Shown here: positions 36,186-45,305 of the stretch, one piece after another | Layout: every line of letters starts with the position of its first letter | Position numbering within the stretch: the first letter of the stretch is position 1 | From: Deltaproteobacteria bacterium | GTDB taxonomy: Bacteria; Desulfobacterota; Syntrophia; Syntrophales; UBA2210 | NCBI GenBank assembly: GCA_016933215.1 | Contig: JAFGBH010000008.1 | Location: forward strand, 1 to 52,853 | Reading direction: 5' to 3' | Length of the DNA: 52,853 bases | The notes under the pieces: generated by a model | What the model was told of the DNA's origin: nothing | Databases searched by the model: none | The model's input: only the letters and a program-made list of their open reading frames with translations | Position numbers and translations under genes: made by a program

Positions 36186-37722
36186 TAACGGGACCCAGAG
36201 TCTAAAGGCGCTTGTCTTTGACCTGGAGGGAAATCTGCTTTCACGGCAGAGGGTAGCTTTTCAGCCCTATTTCTCTGAGAATCCGGGCTGGGCCGAACAG
36301 GATCCCAATGTATTCTGGAATGCGCTCTGTCAGGCATGCCAGGAGACATGGCAGAGGGGCGATATAGAAAAGGCACGCATCGCCGGTGTTGCACTGACGA
36401 CACAGAGGGCAACGGTGATTAATGTTGACAGTGAGGGAAAACCTCTCCGTCCGGCCATACTTTGGCTTGACCAGCGTAAGACCCGAGGGCTCCCACCCAT
36501 GGGAGGTCTCTGGGGACTGCTCTTCAAGACCCTGCGTCTCGAAGATACGATCAATTATTTCAGGTCCGAGGCCGAAGCAAACTGGCTCAGCACCTACCAG
36601 CCTGATATTTGGGGAAAGACCCACAAGTATCTCCTCCTCTCGGGCTATCTTACCTACAAAATGACGGGAAGATTCGTTGATTCCGTCGGGTCTCAGGTGG
36701 GCTACATGCCTTTTGATTACAAAAAGCTCACATGGGCTCCCCATTGGGACTGGAAGTGGAAATGTCTCTCAATGGACACTGACCGGCTCCCCGAACTCTT
36801 TACCGTGGGAGAAACCCTTGGCACCGTCACCTCGGAAGCAGCCGAAAAAACGGGCATTCCCGAGGGTCTTCCGGTTATTGCTGCTGCTGCCGACAAGGCC
36901 TGCGAGGTCATCGGTTCCGGAAGCTTTGAACCATCCGTGGGCTGTCTCAGCTATGGAACCACGGCAACCATTAACGTAACGCACAAAAAATATATTGAAG
37001 CAGTACCACTTCTGCCCCCTTACCCGGCAGCCGTTCCCGACTACTACACCATAGAAGTCCAGATAATGCGCGGCTACTGGATGGTAAGCTGGTTCAAGGA
37101 AGAGTTCGGCCACCCCGAGATAGCGATGGCAGCCAAGGAGGGTCTTGAAGTTGAAGAGCTTTTTGACAGGCTTATTGACGATGTCCCTCCAGGTTCTATG
37201 GGCCTTATGCTGCAACCTTACTGGACACCGGGCCTGAAACTTCCGGGGCCCGAGGCCAAGGGCGCCGTCATCGGTTTTGGCGATGTGCACACGAGGGCAT
37301 ATCTCTACCGTTCCATTCTGGAGGGCCTCGCCTATGCACTCCGAGAAGGGAAGGAGCGGATCGAGAAAAAGACAAAGACTCCCATTACGACACTCCGCGT
37401 ATCGGGAGGGGGTTCACAGAGCAGAAATGCCATGCAGGCCACGGCTGACATCTTTGGTCTCCCCACGGCTAAACCGCATCTCTATGAGACATCGGGTCTC
37501 GGTGCGGCAATCGATGCTGCCGTCGGTCTCGGACTTCACAAAAACTTTGAAGAAGCAGTCAAAGCAATGACACGGGTGGGGGAAGTCTTCGAACCTATCC
37601 CGGAAAACCAGAAGCTCTACGATGCGCTCTACAATGATGTCTACAAAAAAATGTACAAACGCCTTCATCCTCTCTACGAGCGGATCAGGGAGATAACAGG
37701 ATACCCGGAACGGGTCTCATAA
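36154..37722 (+). CDS. FGGY-family carbohydrate kinase (glycerol kinase-like by context)
   Basis: With the ATG at 36154 (AAGGAGAGGAAAAT upstream) the protein has 522 residues. The N-terminal actin-like phosphate loop reads [15 protein letters not shown], not the GTTSSR form of classical Glp[22 protein letters not shown] is the FGGY C-terminal signature, and the ADP-binding region near SYGTTATIN is intact. Sequence features alone point to a xylulokinase/FGGY branch. The overlap with glpD suggests a substrate feeding glycerol phosphate, such as glycerol, but that is unproven. A symbol is withheld for that reason. Confidence 0.88.
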   Translation: MSTKDLVLAIDNGTQSLKALVFDLEGNLLSRQRVAFQPYFSENPGWAEQDPNVFWNALCQACQETWQRGDIEKARIAGVALTTQRATVINVDSEGKPLRPAILWLDQRKTRGLPPMGGLWGLLFKTLRLEDTINYFRSEAEANWLSTYQPDIWGKTHKYLLLSGYLTYKMTGRFVDSVGSQVGYMPFDYKKLTWAPHWDWKWKCLSMDTDRLPELFTVGETLGTVTSEAAEKTGIPEGLPVIAAAADKACEVIGSGSFEPSVGCLSYGTTATINVTHKKYIEAVPLLPPYPAAVPDYYTIEVQIMRGYWMVSWFKEEFGHPEIAMAAKEGLEVEELFDRLIDDVPPGSMGLMLQPYWTPGLKLPGPEAKGAVIGFGDVHTRAYLYRSILEGLAYALREGKERIEKKTKTPITTLRVSGGGSQSRNAMQATADIFGLPTAKPHLYETSGLGAAIDAAVGLGLHKNFEEAVKAMTRVGEVFEPIPENQKLYDALYNDVYKKMYKRLHPLYERIREITGYPERVS

Positions 37723-37841
37723 CGGACGTTTTGCACCTATCCTCATCCAAGAAACGTGAACTGAAGAGCGAGGTCACCTCCCGCTGCTTTTGGTTCTGTT
37801 ACTGTGCACAGGCAATCAACAATTTTCTTTAACAGTCAGTG

Positions 37842-37874
37842 ATTCCCCGGAGTTTCGCTTCGGGGGATTTTCCT
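37842..37874 (+). terminator. Probable terminator after the glpD/FGGY operon
   Basis: ATTCCCCGGAG (37842-37852) pairs with CTTCGGGGGAT (37858-37868) over 11 positions with two wobbles around a 5-nt loop, followed by TTTCCT. The T-run is short, so strength is uncertain. The rest of the 277-bp gap shows nothing recognisable. Confidence 0.6.
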
Positions 37875-37999
37875 AAGCAGATCTCTCCCACCTTCCTACA
37901 CCAATCTTTGGACATTTCCGGTCGTTTATGTTAATGAATGGCGGTCAGAATAAAACATGTTGATATAAATCGAAAAAACTCAAAGAATCGGAGGGAAAA

Positions 38000-38446
38000 A
38001 TGTCTGAAAATAACGATGAAAAAGGGTTTGTTATAAAAGACAAGAGGATTTTCGATGAAACAGGCGATGTCAGGAACGAGGAAGCCAAGGAGAACTCAAA
38101 AAAAGAAACTCCGGAAAAACCAGATATAAGCGAAAAAGAGGAGAAACCCAAAAAGGCTGAGGAGACAGGAAGTCCAGAAAAAGAATCTCAGCCATTCCCG
38201 GAGATAAATTTCGCAGGGTTTATATTCTCGCTCCATACATCGGCTCTTTTGCACTTCGGTGATTTTCCCGATCCCGTTTCCAACGAAAAAAGCAGAAACC
38301 TCCCCGCGGCAAAGCAGACCATAGAAATTCTGGATATGATGAAAGACAAAACCAGAGGAAACCTCGACGAGAATGAACAAAAGCTTCTGGACGGAATCCT
38401 CTACGAACTGAAAATGCGATACGTAACGGAATCAGAAAAGACGTGA
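38000..38446 (+). CDS. DUF1844 domain protein
   Basis: The protein has 148 residues. The first ~75 are a Glu/Lys-rich disordered stretch. The DUF1844 domain follows (about 72-145), with FAGFIFSLHTSALLHFGDF and a helical DENEQKLLDGILYELKMRY end. The family is small, soluble and of unknown function. Its stop overlaps the ispE GTG start (GTGA), so it is translationally coupled to ispE. GGAGGG lies upstream of the ATG. Confidence 0.88.
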   Translation: MSENNDEKGFVIKDKRIFDETGDVRNEEAKENSKKETPEKPDISEKEEKPKKAEETGSPEKESQPFPEINFAGFIFSLHTSALLHFGDFPDPVSNEKSRNLPAAKQTIEILDMMKDKTRGNLDENEQKLLDGILYELKMRYVTESEKT

Positions 38447-39279
38447 TCAGAAGAAAGTCCTACGCAAAGATCAATCTGTTCCTCAAGGTCCTTGGAAAGA
38501 GAGCAGACGGCTATCACGATATCGTAACCCTCATGCAGAGGATAAGTCTCTCTGACGAAATGACATTTTCAGAGAAAGGAGATCAGATAGTCGTCAAATG
38601 CCCGGGGAGTGATCTTCCGGAAGATGAGGACAACATTATCTTCAGGGCCGCCGAGGCGCTCTTTTCACACACGCACTTCGACGGGGGCGTCGAGATCACA
38701 GTAACCAAGGGTATCCCCATCGCCGCGGGTCTTGGAGGCGGAAGCTCCAATGCAGCAACAACACTCATCACTCTGAATGAAATGATGGGGTTTAACCTCG
38801 AAAGAGAAGAACTGATAGAAATAGGGGCAAAACTGGGGGCTGATGTACCCTTTTTCATCCTCGGAAAAACGGCATGGGCCTCCGGCATCGGTGATAGGCT
38901 TGTGGCAGCCGATACGATGCCTAAGATATGGTATGTCCTCATCAATCCGGGTTTTGAAATTTCGACGAAAGAGGTCTACGGAAACCTAAAATTAGGATTG
39001 ACAAACGGTACAATAAAATATAATATGCCGCGTTTTAAACCGGTGTCCCAGATTATAGATGATCTCGCAAACGATTTAGAGGAGGTGTCCTCAAGGCTCT
39101 ACCCCTCGATACCTAAGATGAAGGAACACCTGAGAGTTCATGGAGCACTCGGTTCTTTAATGTCAGGAAGCGGCCCTACTGTTTTTGGAATATTTAAAAG
39201 CAGAAATAGCGCATTAAAAGCAGAAAAGGAATTGAGGAGAGTGCAGGAAGGCTCTGTGTTCAGCGCGCATTCCATATAA
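38443..39279 (+). CDS. ispE: 4-diphosphocytidyl-2-C-methyl-D-erythritol kinase
   Basis: The 278-residue GHMP kinase phosphorylates CDP-methylerythritol in the MEP isoprenoid pathway. SYAKINLFLKVLGKRADGYH (6-25) is the substrate-binding N-terminus, PIAAGLGGGSSNAA (92-105) the ATP loop, and MSGSGPTVFGIF the third GHMP motif. It starts at GTG 38443, overlapping the stop of the DUF1844 gene. tRNA-Gln and prs follow. Confidence 0.96.
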   Translation: MIRRKSYAKINLFLKVLGKRADGYHDIVTLMQRISLSDEMTFSEKGDQIVVKCPGSDLPEDEDNIIFRAAEALFSHTHFDGGVEITVTKGIPIAAGLGGGSSNAATTLITLNEMMGFNLEREELIEIGAKLGADVPFFILGKTAWASGIGDRLVAADTMPKIWYVLINPGFEISTKEVYGNLKLGLTNGTIKYNMPRFKPVSQIIDDLANDLEEVSSRLYPSIPKMKEHLRVHGALGSLMSGSGPTVFGIFKSRNSALKAEKELRRVQEGSVFSAHSI

Positions 39280-39310
39280 ACAACAGATTCTTATACCGTG
39301 CGAAGAATGA

Positions 39311-39385
39311 TGGGGCGTCGTCAAGCGGTAAGACACAGGACTTTGGTTCCTGCATTCGGAGGTTCGAATCCTCCCGCCCCAGCCA
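39311..39385 (+). tRNA. tRNA-Gln (anticodon TTG)
   Basis: The cloverleaf is complete: acceptor TGGGGCG (39311-39317) with CGCCCCA (39375-39381), D-stem GTC/GAC, anticodon stem CAGGA/TCCTG with loop CTTTGGT (anticodon TTG at 39343-39345), T-stem GGAGG/CCTCC with loop TTCGAAT, discriminator G, and encoded CCA at 39383-39385. It sits between ispE and prs, probably co-transcribed. Confidence 0.97.
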
Positions 39386-39409
39386 ATTTTAAAACAGAAA
39401 AGAGGCTCA

Positions 39410-40351
39410 ATGCTTGAAAGAATAAAGATATTTTCGGGAAATTCCAACTTAGAGCTTGCAAAAAAGATATGCAAGAAACTGGGCGTTCCCCTCAGCGACG
39501 CACAGGTATCGACATTCAGCGACGGAGAAACCAGGGTCGAGATAGATGAAAATGTAAGGGGAATGGACGTCTTTATCATCCAGTCCACTTGTTCGCCTGT
39601 CAATGTCAGCATTATGGAACTCCTCATAATGATAGACGCCCTGAAAAGGGCATCCGCTGACAGAATAACGGCGGTCATACCCTACTACGGTTACGCCAGG
39701 CAGGACAGAAAAGTAGTCCCCCGCGCCCCCATTACGGCAAAACTGGTTGCCGATCTGCTTACCCAGGCGGGGGCAAACCGCATACTGTCGGTAGACCTGC
39801 ACGCGGGACAGATACAGGGATTCTTCAACATCCCCGTGGACAACCTCTTTGCCACACCCTTACTCCTCCAATACATAAAGGGTCACATCAAAGACAACCT
39901 GGTAATCGTCTCTCCCGATACGGGAGGAGTGGTGAGGGCAAGGGCCTTTGCACGGCGCTTGGGAGCATCTCTCGCCATAGTTGACAAAAGAAGAGATGCG
40001 CCGAACGAGTCGCAGGTAATGAATATTATCGGCTCCGTTAAGGATAAGAATGTGGTTATTCTCGATGATATGATCGATACGGCGGGGACGATGGTTCAGG
40101 CTGCTAATGCACTGAAAAATGAGGGGGCCATCGAGGTTTATGCCTGCTGCACCCATCCCGTGCTCTCTGGACCGGCCATAGAGCGAATAGAATCATCTGA
40201 GATAAAAGAGGTAATTATTACTGACACGATTCCACTCAGCGATAAGGCAAAATCCTGTACGCGAATCAAGACGCTTTCTATTGCAACCCTGCTAAGCGAG
40301 ACAATTAAGCGGATATACTATAATGAATCGGTCAGTTCACTGTTTATTTAG
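39410..40351 (+). CDS. prs: Ribose-phosphate pyrophosphokinase
   Basis: The 313-residue enzyme makes PRPP from ribose 5-phosphate and ATP for nucleotide, His and Trp synthesis. FSDGE (37-41), PYYGYARQDRK (91-101) and the PRPP-binding loop VVILDDMIDTAGTM (215-228) are intact, as is the flexible-loop region VDKRRDAPNE. Length matches class I enzymes. It starts 24 bp after the tRNA and ends 9 bp before rplY. Confidence 0.97.
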   Translation: MLERIKIFSGNSNLELAKKICKKLGVPLSDAQVSTFSDGETRVEIDENVRGMDVFIIQSTCSPVNVSIMELLIMIDALKRASADRITAVIPYYGYARQDRKVVPRAPITAKLVADLLTQAGANRILSVDLHAGQIQGFFNIPVDNLFATPLLLQYIKGHIKDNLVIVSPDTGGVVRARAFARRLGASLAIVDKRRDAPNESQVMNIIGSVKDKNVVILDDMIDTAGTMVQAANALKNEGAIEVYACCTHPVLSGPAIERIESSEIKEVIITDTIPLSDKAKSCTRIKTLSIATLLSETIKRIYYNESVSSLFI

Positions 40352-40360
40352 GAGTTATAC

Positions 40361-41041
40361 ATGAAGACCATTAAGTTAAAAGCAGAAGCAAGAACAGAGT
40401 CAGGAAAGGGATTTGCGAGAAAACTGAGAGAAGAGGGATTCGTACCCGCCGTTTTTTATGGCTACGAGGTTGAATCAATAATGCTTAAGGTCAGTTCTGC
40501 CGATTTAATCAAGGTGATAGAAAAGGAACGGAGCGAGACTTCTTTCATAAAGCTTTCAATAAAAGAGGGCGATAAAAAGACCGAGAAGATATCAGTAATC
40601 AAGGATATTCAGATTGATACGATAAAAAGAAAACCGATACACGTCGACTTTTATGAGATCAAGATGGATCGTGAAGTTACCCTGGACCTTCCCATTCTGC
40701 TTATCGGAGATCCTGTCGGTGTTGAGGCGGGCGGCGAATTGCAACAGGTAAAAAGAGAGTTGAAGGTATCGGGACTTCCCTCTGCAATCCCCGAGGCCAT
40801 CGAACTGGATATCAGTGCTCTTGAAATCGGAAACTCCATAAAGGTAGGAGATGTCAAACTGGCCGAAGGAATAAAATGTCTTGACACAGAAGACGGTGTC
40901 ATTGCCACTGTCGCGACAAAGAGGGTGAGTGTACTGGTGGAAGCAGAGGAAGCTGAAGAAGAGGCCATAGAAGGAGAAGAAAAAGAAGCGCCTGGCGAGG
41001 AAACTGAAACTTCACCAACGGGCGATGAAGAGAACATATAG
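40361..41041 (+). CDS. rplY: 50S ribosomal protein L25/general stress protein Ctc
   Basis: The 226-residue protein has the N-terminal 5S-rRNA-binding L25 domain (about 1-95, KLKAEARTESGKGFARKLREEGFVPAVFYG-type start), a CTC beta-domain (about 100-190) and an acidic Glu-rich tail (about 195-226). It is the long TL5/CTC form rather than the short E. coli L25. GGAGTTATAC precedes the ATG. Synteny with prs and pth is typical. Confidence 0.95.
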   Translation: MKTIKLKAEARTESGKGFARKLREEGFVPAVFYGYEVESIMLKVSSADLIKVIEKERSETSFIKLSIKEGDKKTEKISVIKDIQIDTIKRKPIHVDFYEIKMDREVTLDLPILLIGDPVGVEAGGELQQVKRELKVSGLPSAIPEAIELDISALEIGNSIKVGDVKLAEGIKCLDTEDGVIATVATKRVSVLVEAEEAEEEAIEGEEKEAPGEETETSPTGDEENI

Positions 41042-41053
41042 GCAGTTTAGGAA

Positions 41054-41161
41054 TTGAATCTTCCCACAACACGTTGCGGGGGATATCCTAAGGAAATATT
41101 CTTTTTATTCGCTTGCCAACCCCGCTGTAATGAGCGGGGATTGCACTCGCTGTTCAGTTCA
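41054..41161 (+). repeat. Dispersed two-hairpin repeat, full copy 5
   Basis: It begins TTGAATCTTCCCACAAC, carries hairpin 1 (CACAACACGTTGCGGGG region), and hairpin 2 with CCCCGCT/AGCGGGG arms, and ends CACTCGCTGTTCAGTTCA. It is more diverged than the other full copies. It sits inside the rplY-pth interval, so transcription from prs/rplY to pth would pass through it. Confidence 0.8.
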
Positions 41162-41180
41162 TCTCTCCCATGGGGGTTAT

Positions 41181-41771
41181 GTGAAGCTAATAGTTGGACT
41201 GGGAAATCCGGGGCCTCGATACCTGCTCTCCAGACATAACGCCGGGTTTCTCGCAGTAGATGTTCTGGCCAGGGAAGAGAACATCGGCATCAAAACTGTG
41301 AGGTTTGATTCCCTTTTCGGGAGGGGATCAATTTCAGGCGTTCCGGTAATACTGGCGAAACCACAGACCTTTATGAATTTAAGTGGGGCTGCAGTTGAAA
41401 AATTGGTCCGGTTCTTTAAAATTGATATAGAAGACGTCATCGTTATCCACGATGATCTGGATCTTTCGCAGGGAGACGTGAGAGTTAAGATCAGTGGAGG
41501 TGACGCAGGACACAAGGGATTAAGGTCAGTAATCGATCATCTCGCCAGTTCGGAATTCGTCAGGATCCGCGTGGGGATAGGCAAACCTTCCGAGAAAGAG
41601 ATGGTTGAAGGTTATGTGCTTGAGCGCTTTTCTGAGGATGAATTAAAACTGCTTCCTGATATTACCGCAAAGGCCTTTAATGCGGTGATCGAGGTTGTTT
41701 CGTCTGGCGCTCATGCGGCAATGAATAAGTTCAATGTTAGGGAAACAAACAATTCAGGTAAGGAGGTATAA
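41181..41771 (+). CDS. pth: Peptidyl-tRNA hydrolase
   Basis: The GTG start at 41181 is preceded by ATGGGGGTT; the protein has 196 residues. An in-frame ATG at 41130 lies inside the dispersed repeat and adds 17 unrelated residues, so it is rejected. KLIVGLGNPGPRYLLSRHNAGF holds the signature with catalytic His19. KPQTFMNLSG and HDDLDLSQG follow, then GGDAGHKGLRS. The enzyme releases tRNA from peptidyl-tRNA after premature dissociation. Confidence 0.95.
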   Translation: MKLIVGLGNPGPRYLLSRHNAGFLAVDVLAREENIGIKTVRFDSLFGRGSISGVPVILAKPQTFMNLSGAAVEKLVRFFKIDIEDVIVIHDDLDLSQGDVRVKISGGDAGHKGLRSVIDHLASSEFVRIRVGIGKPSEKEMVEGYVLERFSEDELKLLPDITAKAFNAVIEVVSSGAHAAMNKFNVRETNNSGKEV

Positions 41772-41780
41772 TCAGGGATT

Positions 41781-43844
41781 ATGGAATTTTTAGTGAATTA
41801 TGCATGGTTATGGGGTCTCATCGGGTTGGTGCTGGCGTTCATAATTTACAGATACGTTCTCACCTTTTCCCCGGGTAACGACGTAATGGTTGAGATCATG
41901 GACAGGATACATGCCGGTGCCATGGTCTTCTTGAAGAGGGAATACAAGATCATAGCGATTTTTGTTGTTATCGTATTTCTTTTACTCTTCTTTGCACTGG
42001 ATAACAAGATGTCATCCGTGGCGTTTCTGGCTGGGGCTATCTGTTCTCTGATGGCCGGCGTGTTTGGAATGCAGGCGGCAACACTCTCCAATGCGAGAAC
42101 CGCTGAGGCGGCCAGGGCGTTTGGTCAGGGTAAGGCCCTGACGGTTGCCTTCTTCGGTGGTTCCGTTATGGGACTCTCCGTTGCATCCCTCGGGCTCCTC
42201 GGACTCGGCGTATTCTTCTACTTCTTCGCCAAGACAGATCCCGTGGTCATCAACGGTTTTGCCATGGGTGCCTCTTCGATCGCACTCTTTGCCCGTGTCG
42301 GCGGTGGTATCTTCACCAAGACAGCCGATGTGGGATCCGACCTGGTTGGGAAGATTGAAGCGGGTATTCCCGAAGACGATCCAAGAAACCCCGGAGTTAC
42401 CGCGGACAACGTTGGAGACAACGTGGGCGATATCGCCGGTATGGGTGCGGATCTTTATGAATCATACTGCGGTTCCGTTATCGCCGCCATCGCGATTGGT
42501 GCTACGATGGGTCTTGGTGTGGAAGGAATGGCGATGAAGTGGATGATGCTGCCAATGTTGTTTATCATTGTTGGGCTTATTGCATCGGTCATCGGAATCG
42601 GCCTTTTCAATTTCCTCAAAAACATGAAACCTCAATCCGCTCTCAGTAATTCTCTCTATATTGCGGGAATCCTCTTTATCATTGCCTCGTACTTTGTAGT
42701 TAAGTACATCACGGCGGGGATGTCTGCCGAGTATCTGAAGAATCTTGGAATGATAGGTCCTCTGGGACCCTTCTGGGCCGTTCTCCTCGGTATCGTTGCC
42801 GGTATGCTGATCGGTGCCGTCACTGAATACTACACTGCCCGTGGACCTATTGTCAGGATCGCCGAGTCGGCTCAGACCGGTCCCGCGACAATCATTATCA
42901 GTGGTTTTGCCGTCGGTCTTGAGAGCGTAGTGGCTCCGGTACTTTTCATCGCTATGGCTATCTGGCTCTCCTATATAACCTGCGGTCTCTATGGTATAGC
43001 CATTGCCGGTGTGGGAATGCTCGGTACGGTAGGTATGACAATGTCCGTTGACAGCTATGGTCCCATCGCCGATAACGCCGGTGGTATCGCAGAGCAGGCC
43101 CATATGCCTCCGGAAGTACGGGAGATCACCGACGGTCTCGACGCGGTGGGTAATACGACCGCAGCTATCGGCAAGGGTTTCGCCATCGGCTCGGCTGCGC
43201 TTACGGCTCTGGCCATGTTTGCGGCCTATACCGCCACGGTAAAGACCTTCCCCGGTTTTGAGAATTTCGCTCTTGATCTGACCGAGGCGCACGTTATCAC
43301 CGGTGTGTTCCTGGGCGGGTTGATCCCCTGCCTCCTGGCTGCCCTCACGATGACGGCTGTCGGTGAAGCGGCATTTGACATGATCAACGAGATCAGGAGA
43401 CAGTTCAGGGAAATCCCCGGCATTATGGAGGGTACGACACCTCCCGATACGAATGCCTGTGTTGATATAGCGACCTCCGCCGCTCTGAAGAGGATGATAT
43501 TACCAGGTGTTTCGGCGGTACTGGCTCCCGTTCTCGTCGGTGTCTTTATCGGACCCCAGGCGTTGGGAGGATTCCTCGCAGGCGCGACGCTGACAGGCGT
43601 GATCCTGGGTCTCCTGATGGCCAATTCCGGTGGAGCATGGGACAACGCAAAGAAATACATTGAGCAGGGCAATTTCGGCGGTAAAGGTTCCGATGCTCAC
43701 AAGGCGAGCGTTGTCGGCGACACCGTCGGCGATCCCTTCAAGGATACCTCGGGTCCCTCAATGAATATTCTGATCAAGCTGATGTCGGTTGTTTCGCTGG
43801 TTACCGCTCCGGCGATTATTTACCTCTATCAGTTAATTTACTGA
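41781..43844 (+). CDS. hppA: Membrane-bound ion-translocating pyrophosphatase
   Basis: The 687-residue protein has about 15-16 membrane segments. It hydrolyses pyrophosphate to pump H+ and/or Na+. The pyrophosphate-binding segment [20 protein letters not shown] (183-202) and DNVGDNVGD (209-217) are intact, as are the C-terminal [11 protein letters not shown] and [12 protein letters not shown]. In [10 protein letters not shown] (457-466) the residue after GNTT is Ala461; the K+-dependent branch has Ala here and the K+-independent H+ pumps have Lys. It is therefore probably K+-dependent, a branch that includes Na+ pumps. It starts 9 bp after pth and is followed by a terminator. Confidence 0.95.
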   Translation: MEFLVNYAWLWGLIGLVLAFIIYRYVLTFSPGNDVMVEIMDRIHAGAMVFLKREYKIIAIFVVIVFLLLFFALDNKMSSVAFLAGAICSLMAGVFGMQAATLSNARTAEAARAFGQGKALTVAFFGGSVMGLSVASLGLLGLGVFFYFFAKTDPVVINGFAMGASSIALFARVGGGIFTKTADVGSDLVGKIEAGIPEDDPRNPGVTADNVGDNVGDIAGMGADLYESYCGSVIAAIAIGATMGLGVEGMAMKWMMLPMLFIIVGLIASVIGIGLFNFLKNMKPQSALSNSLYIAGILFIIASYFVVKYITAGMSAEYLKNLGMIGPLGPFWAVLLGIVAGMLIGAVTEYYTARGPIVRIAESAQTGPATIIISGFAVGLESVVAPVLFIAMAIWLSYITCGLYGIAIAGVGMLGTVGMTMSVDSYGPIADNAGGIAEQAHMPPEVREITDGLDAVGNTTAAIGKGFAIGSAALTALAMFAAYTATVKTFPGFENFALDLTEAHVITGVFLGGLIPCLLAALTMTAVGEAAFDMINEIRRQFREIPGIMEGTTPPDTNACVDIATSAALKRMILPGVSAVLAPVLVGVFIGPQALGGFLAGATLTGVILGLLMANSGGAWDNAKKYIEQGNFGGKGSDAHKASVVGDTVGDPFKDTSGPSMNILIKLMSVVSLVTAPAIIYLYQLIY

Positions 43845-43870
43845 TGGTTGACCGACACTATTAAAAATCA

Positions 43871-43904
43871 AAGGGGGGTGGAATATTTCACCCCCCTTTT
43901 TTTT
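43871..43904 (+). terminator. Strong Rho-independent terminator after hppA
   Basis: AAGGGGGGTG (43871-43880) pairs with CACCCCCCTT (43889-43898) around an 8-nt loop, followed by a T-run. An A-run on the left means it could work in both directions. Confidence 0.9.
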
Positions 43905-43919
43905 GTTATATGAATTGAC

Positions 43920-43948
43920 TTGACAGGTCTCATGAAAAAAAATACGTT
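43920..43948 (+). promoter_or_regulatory. Candidate promoter for ychF
   Basis: A perfect -35 TTGACA (43920-43925) is followed after 17 bp by TACGTT, a poor -10. Its position just after the hppA terminator and about 50 bp before ychF makes it plausible. Confidence 0.35.
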
Positions 43949-43996
43949 TTCGACCTGAATAATCATTCATGTCATTCCTTACACGAGGGAATAGTT

Positions 43997-45094
43997 ATGG
44001 GTTTCAGATGCGGTATAATCGGCCTTCCCAATGTGGGTAAATCCACCATATTCAATGCACTGACTGCCGCCGGTGCTGAAGTGGCCAACTACCCCTTCTG
44101 TACGATCGACCCCAACGTGGGAATCCTTCCCGTGCCCGACGAGAGACTTACAACGATAGCACGAATCATCACCCCTCCAAAGTTTACTCATACCACCATG
44201 CAGTTTGTCGATATCGCAGGTCTCGTAAAAGGGGCGAGCAAGGGAGAAGGCCTCGGCAACAAGTTCCTCGGAAATATAAGGGATGTCGACGCCGTCGTTC
44301 ACATCGTACGATGCTTTGACGATCCCAATGTATCTCATGTTCACGGAACCGTAGATCCCAAGAGCGACATCGAAATTATCAACACGGAGCTGATCTTGGC
44401 CGATCTTGAAACGGTTGAAAAAAGGATTGCAAAGACCGAACGTCTGGCAAAGGTGGGGGATAAATCGGTTCGAAAAGAACTCGATATCTGTCTCACAATT
44501 CGGGATGCCCTTGGAAGAGAGATCCCGGCGCGAACTGTGGTCTTTGATTCTGGCGAGAGCACGCAAATAGTTGCCGAGTTGCATCTTCTCACGTCAAAAC
44601 GGGTGCTCTACGTAGCAAATGTAAGTGAAACCTTACTTAAAGAGGGGGGTGTTTACATCAACGAGGTCAAAAGCATTGCAGCGGAGGAAGGATCAGAGTC
44701 AATCGTGATCTGCGGAGACATGGAAGCGGAAATCGCCGCGCTCCTCGAAGAGGAAAGGAAGGATTTTCTCGAAGACCTCGGCCTCGAGGAGTCGGGTCTT
44801 CAAAAGCTCATACGGGCGGGATACAGTATGCTCGATCTCATAACCTTTTACACCACCGCCGGTGCCGAGCTCCGTGCATGGACAATAAGGCGCGGGACGA
44901 AGGCATCGGAAGCGGCTGGGCGTATCCACTCAGATATGGAACGGGGTTTCATAAAGGCGGAAGTCATCAATTACAACCAGTTCGAGCAACTGAAAGGCAT
45001 GACGGAAGCACGGGAAAAAGGACTCATACACTTCGAGGGCCGGGATTATGTGGTAAATGACGGCGATATTATCTATTACCGCTTCAAGGCATAA
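43997..45094 (+). CDS. ychF: Ribosome-binding ATPase YchF
   Basis: The 365-residue Obg-family P-loop ATPase has G1 GLPNVGKSTIFNALT (9-23), a G3 region DIAGLVKGASKGEGLGN and the NVSE specificity loop in place of NKxD, which gives ATP preference. The C-terminal TGS-like domain holds LRAWTIRRGTKASEAAGRIHSDMERGF. It binds ribosomes and is linked to translation and redox stress. Clustering with pth is conserved across bacteria. Confidence 0.96.
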   Translation: MGFRCGIIGLPNVGKSTIFNALTAAGAEVANYPFCTIDPNVGILPVPDERLTTIARIITPPKFTHTTMQFVDIAGLVKGASKGEGLGNKFLGNIRDVDAVVHIVRCFDDPNVSHVHGTVDPKSDIEIINTELILADLETVEKRIAKTERLAKVGDKSVRKELDICLTIRDALGREIPARTVVFDSGESTQIVAELHLLTSKRVLYVANVSETLLKEGGVYINEVKSIAAEEGSESIVICGDMEAEIAALLEEERKDFLEDLGLEESGLQKLIRAGYSMLDLITFYTTAGAELRAWTIRRGTKASEAAGRIHSDMERGFIKAEVINYNQFEQLKGMTEAREKGLIHFEGRDYVVNDGDIIYYRFKA

Positions 45095-45108
45095 ATCATA
45101 GGAAGAAA

Positions 45109-45150
45109 AGTGAATCTTCCCGCCCTTAGGGCGCCCCCCGGTCACGGAAA
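45109..45150 (+). repeat. Degenerate remnant of the dispersed repeat
   Basis: GAATCTTCCCGCCCTTAGGG followed by GCGCCCCCCGGTCACGG resembles the first hairpin of the dispersed repeat but lacks the second half and the GCTCGCT boxes. It lies just past ychF. The stretch 45151-45260 shows nothing further. Confidence 0.4.
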
Positions 45151-45261
45151 TGATTTTTATCATTGAAAGAAATAGGACCGGGCTCCGAAACACTTTCGAT
45201 ATTTCAGACTCGCAGATTCGGTAGCACCCATCCTTTCTTTAACTCATCGGGAACTCCCAGA

Positions 45262-45305
45262 TAAAAAAAGTGGGTGGTCGACAATGTATCATCGACCACC
45301 CACTT
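45262..45305 (-). terminator. Rho-independent terminator ending the minus-strand hairpin RNA
   Basis: AAGTGGGTGGTCGA (45305-45292, minus) pairs with TCGACCACCCACTT (45281-45268) over 14 perfect bp around a 10-nt loop, followed on the minus strand by a T-run (TTTTTTTAT counting the last stem bases). In the plus direction no T-run follows, so the transcript reads right to left. Confidence 0.88.

Noticed and set aside
36154-37722. Naming the FGGY kinase glpK
   Set aside because: Operon context fits but the diagnostic phosphate-loop motif of GlpK is not present.
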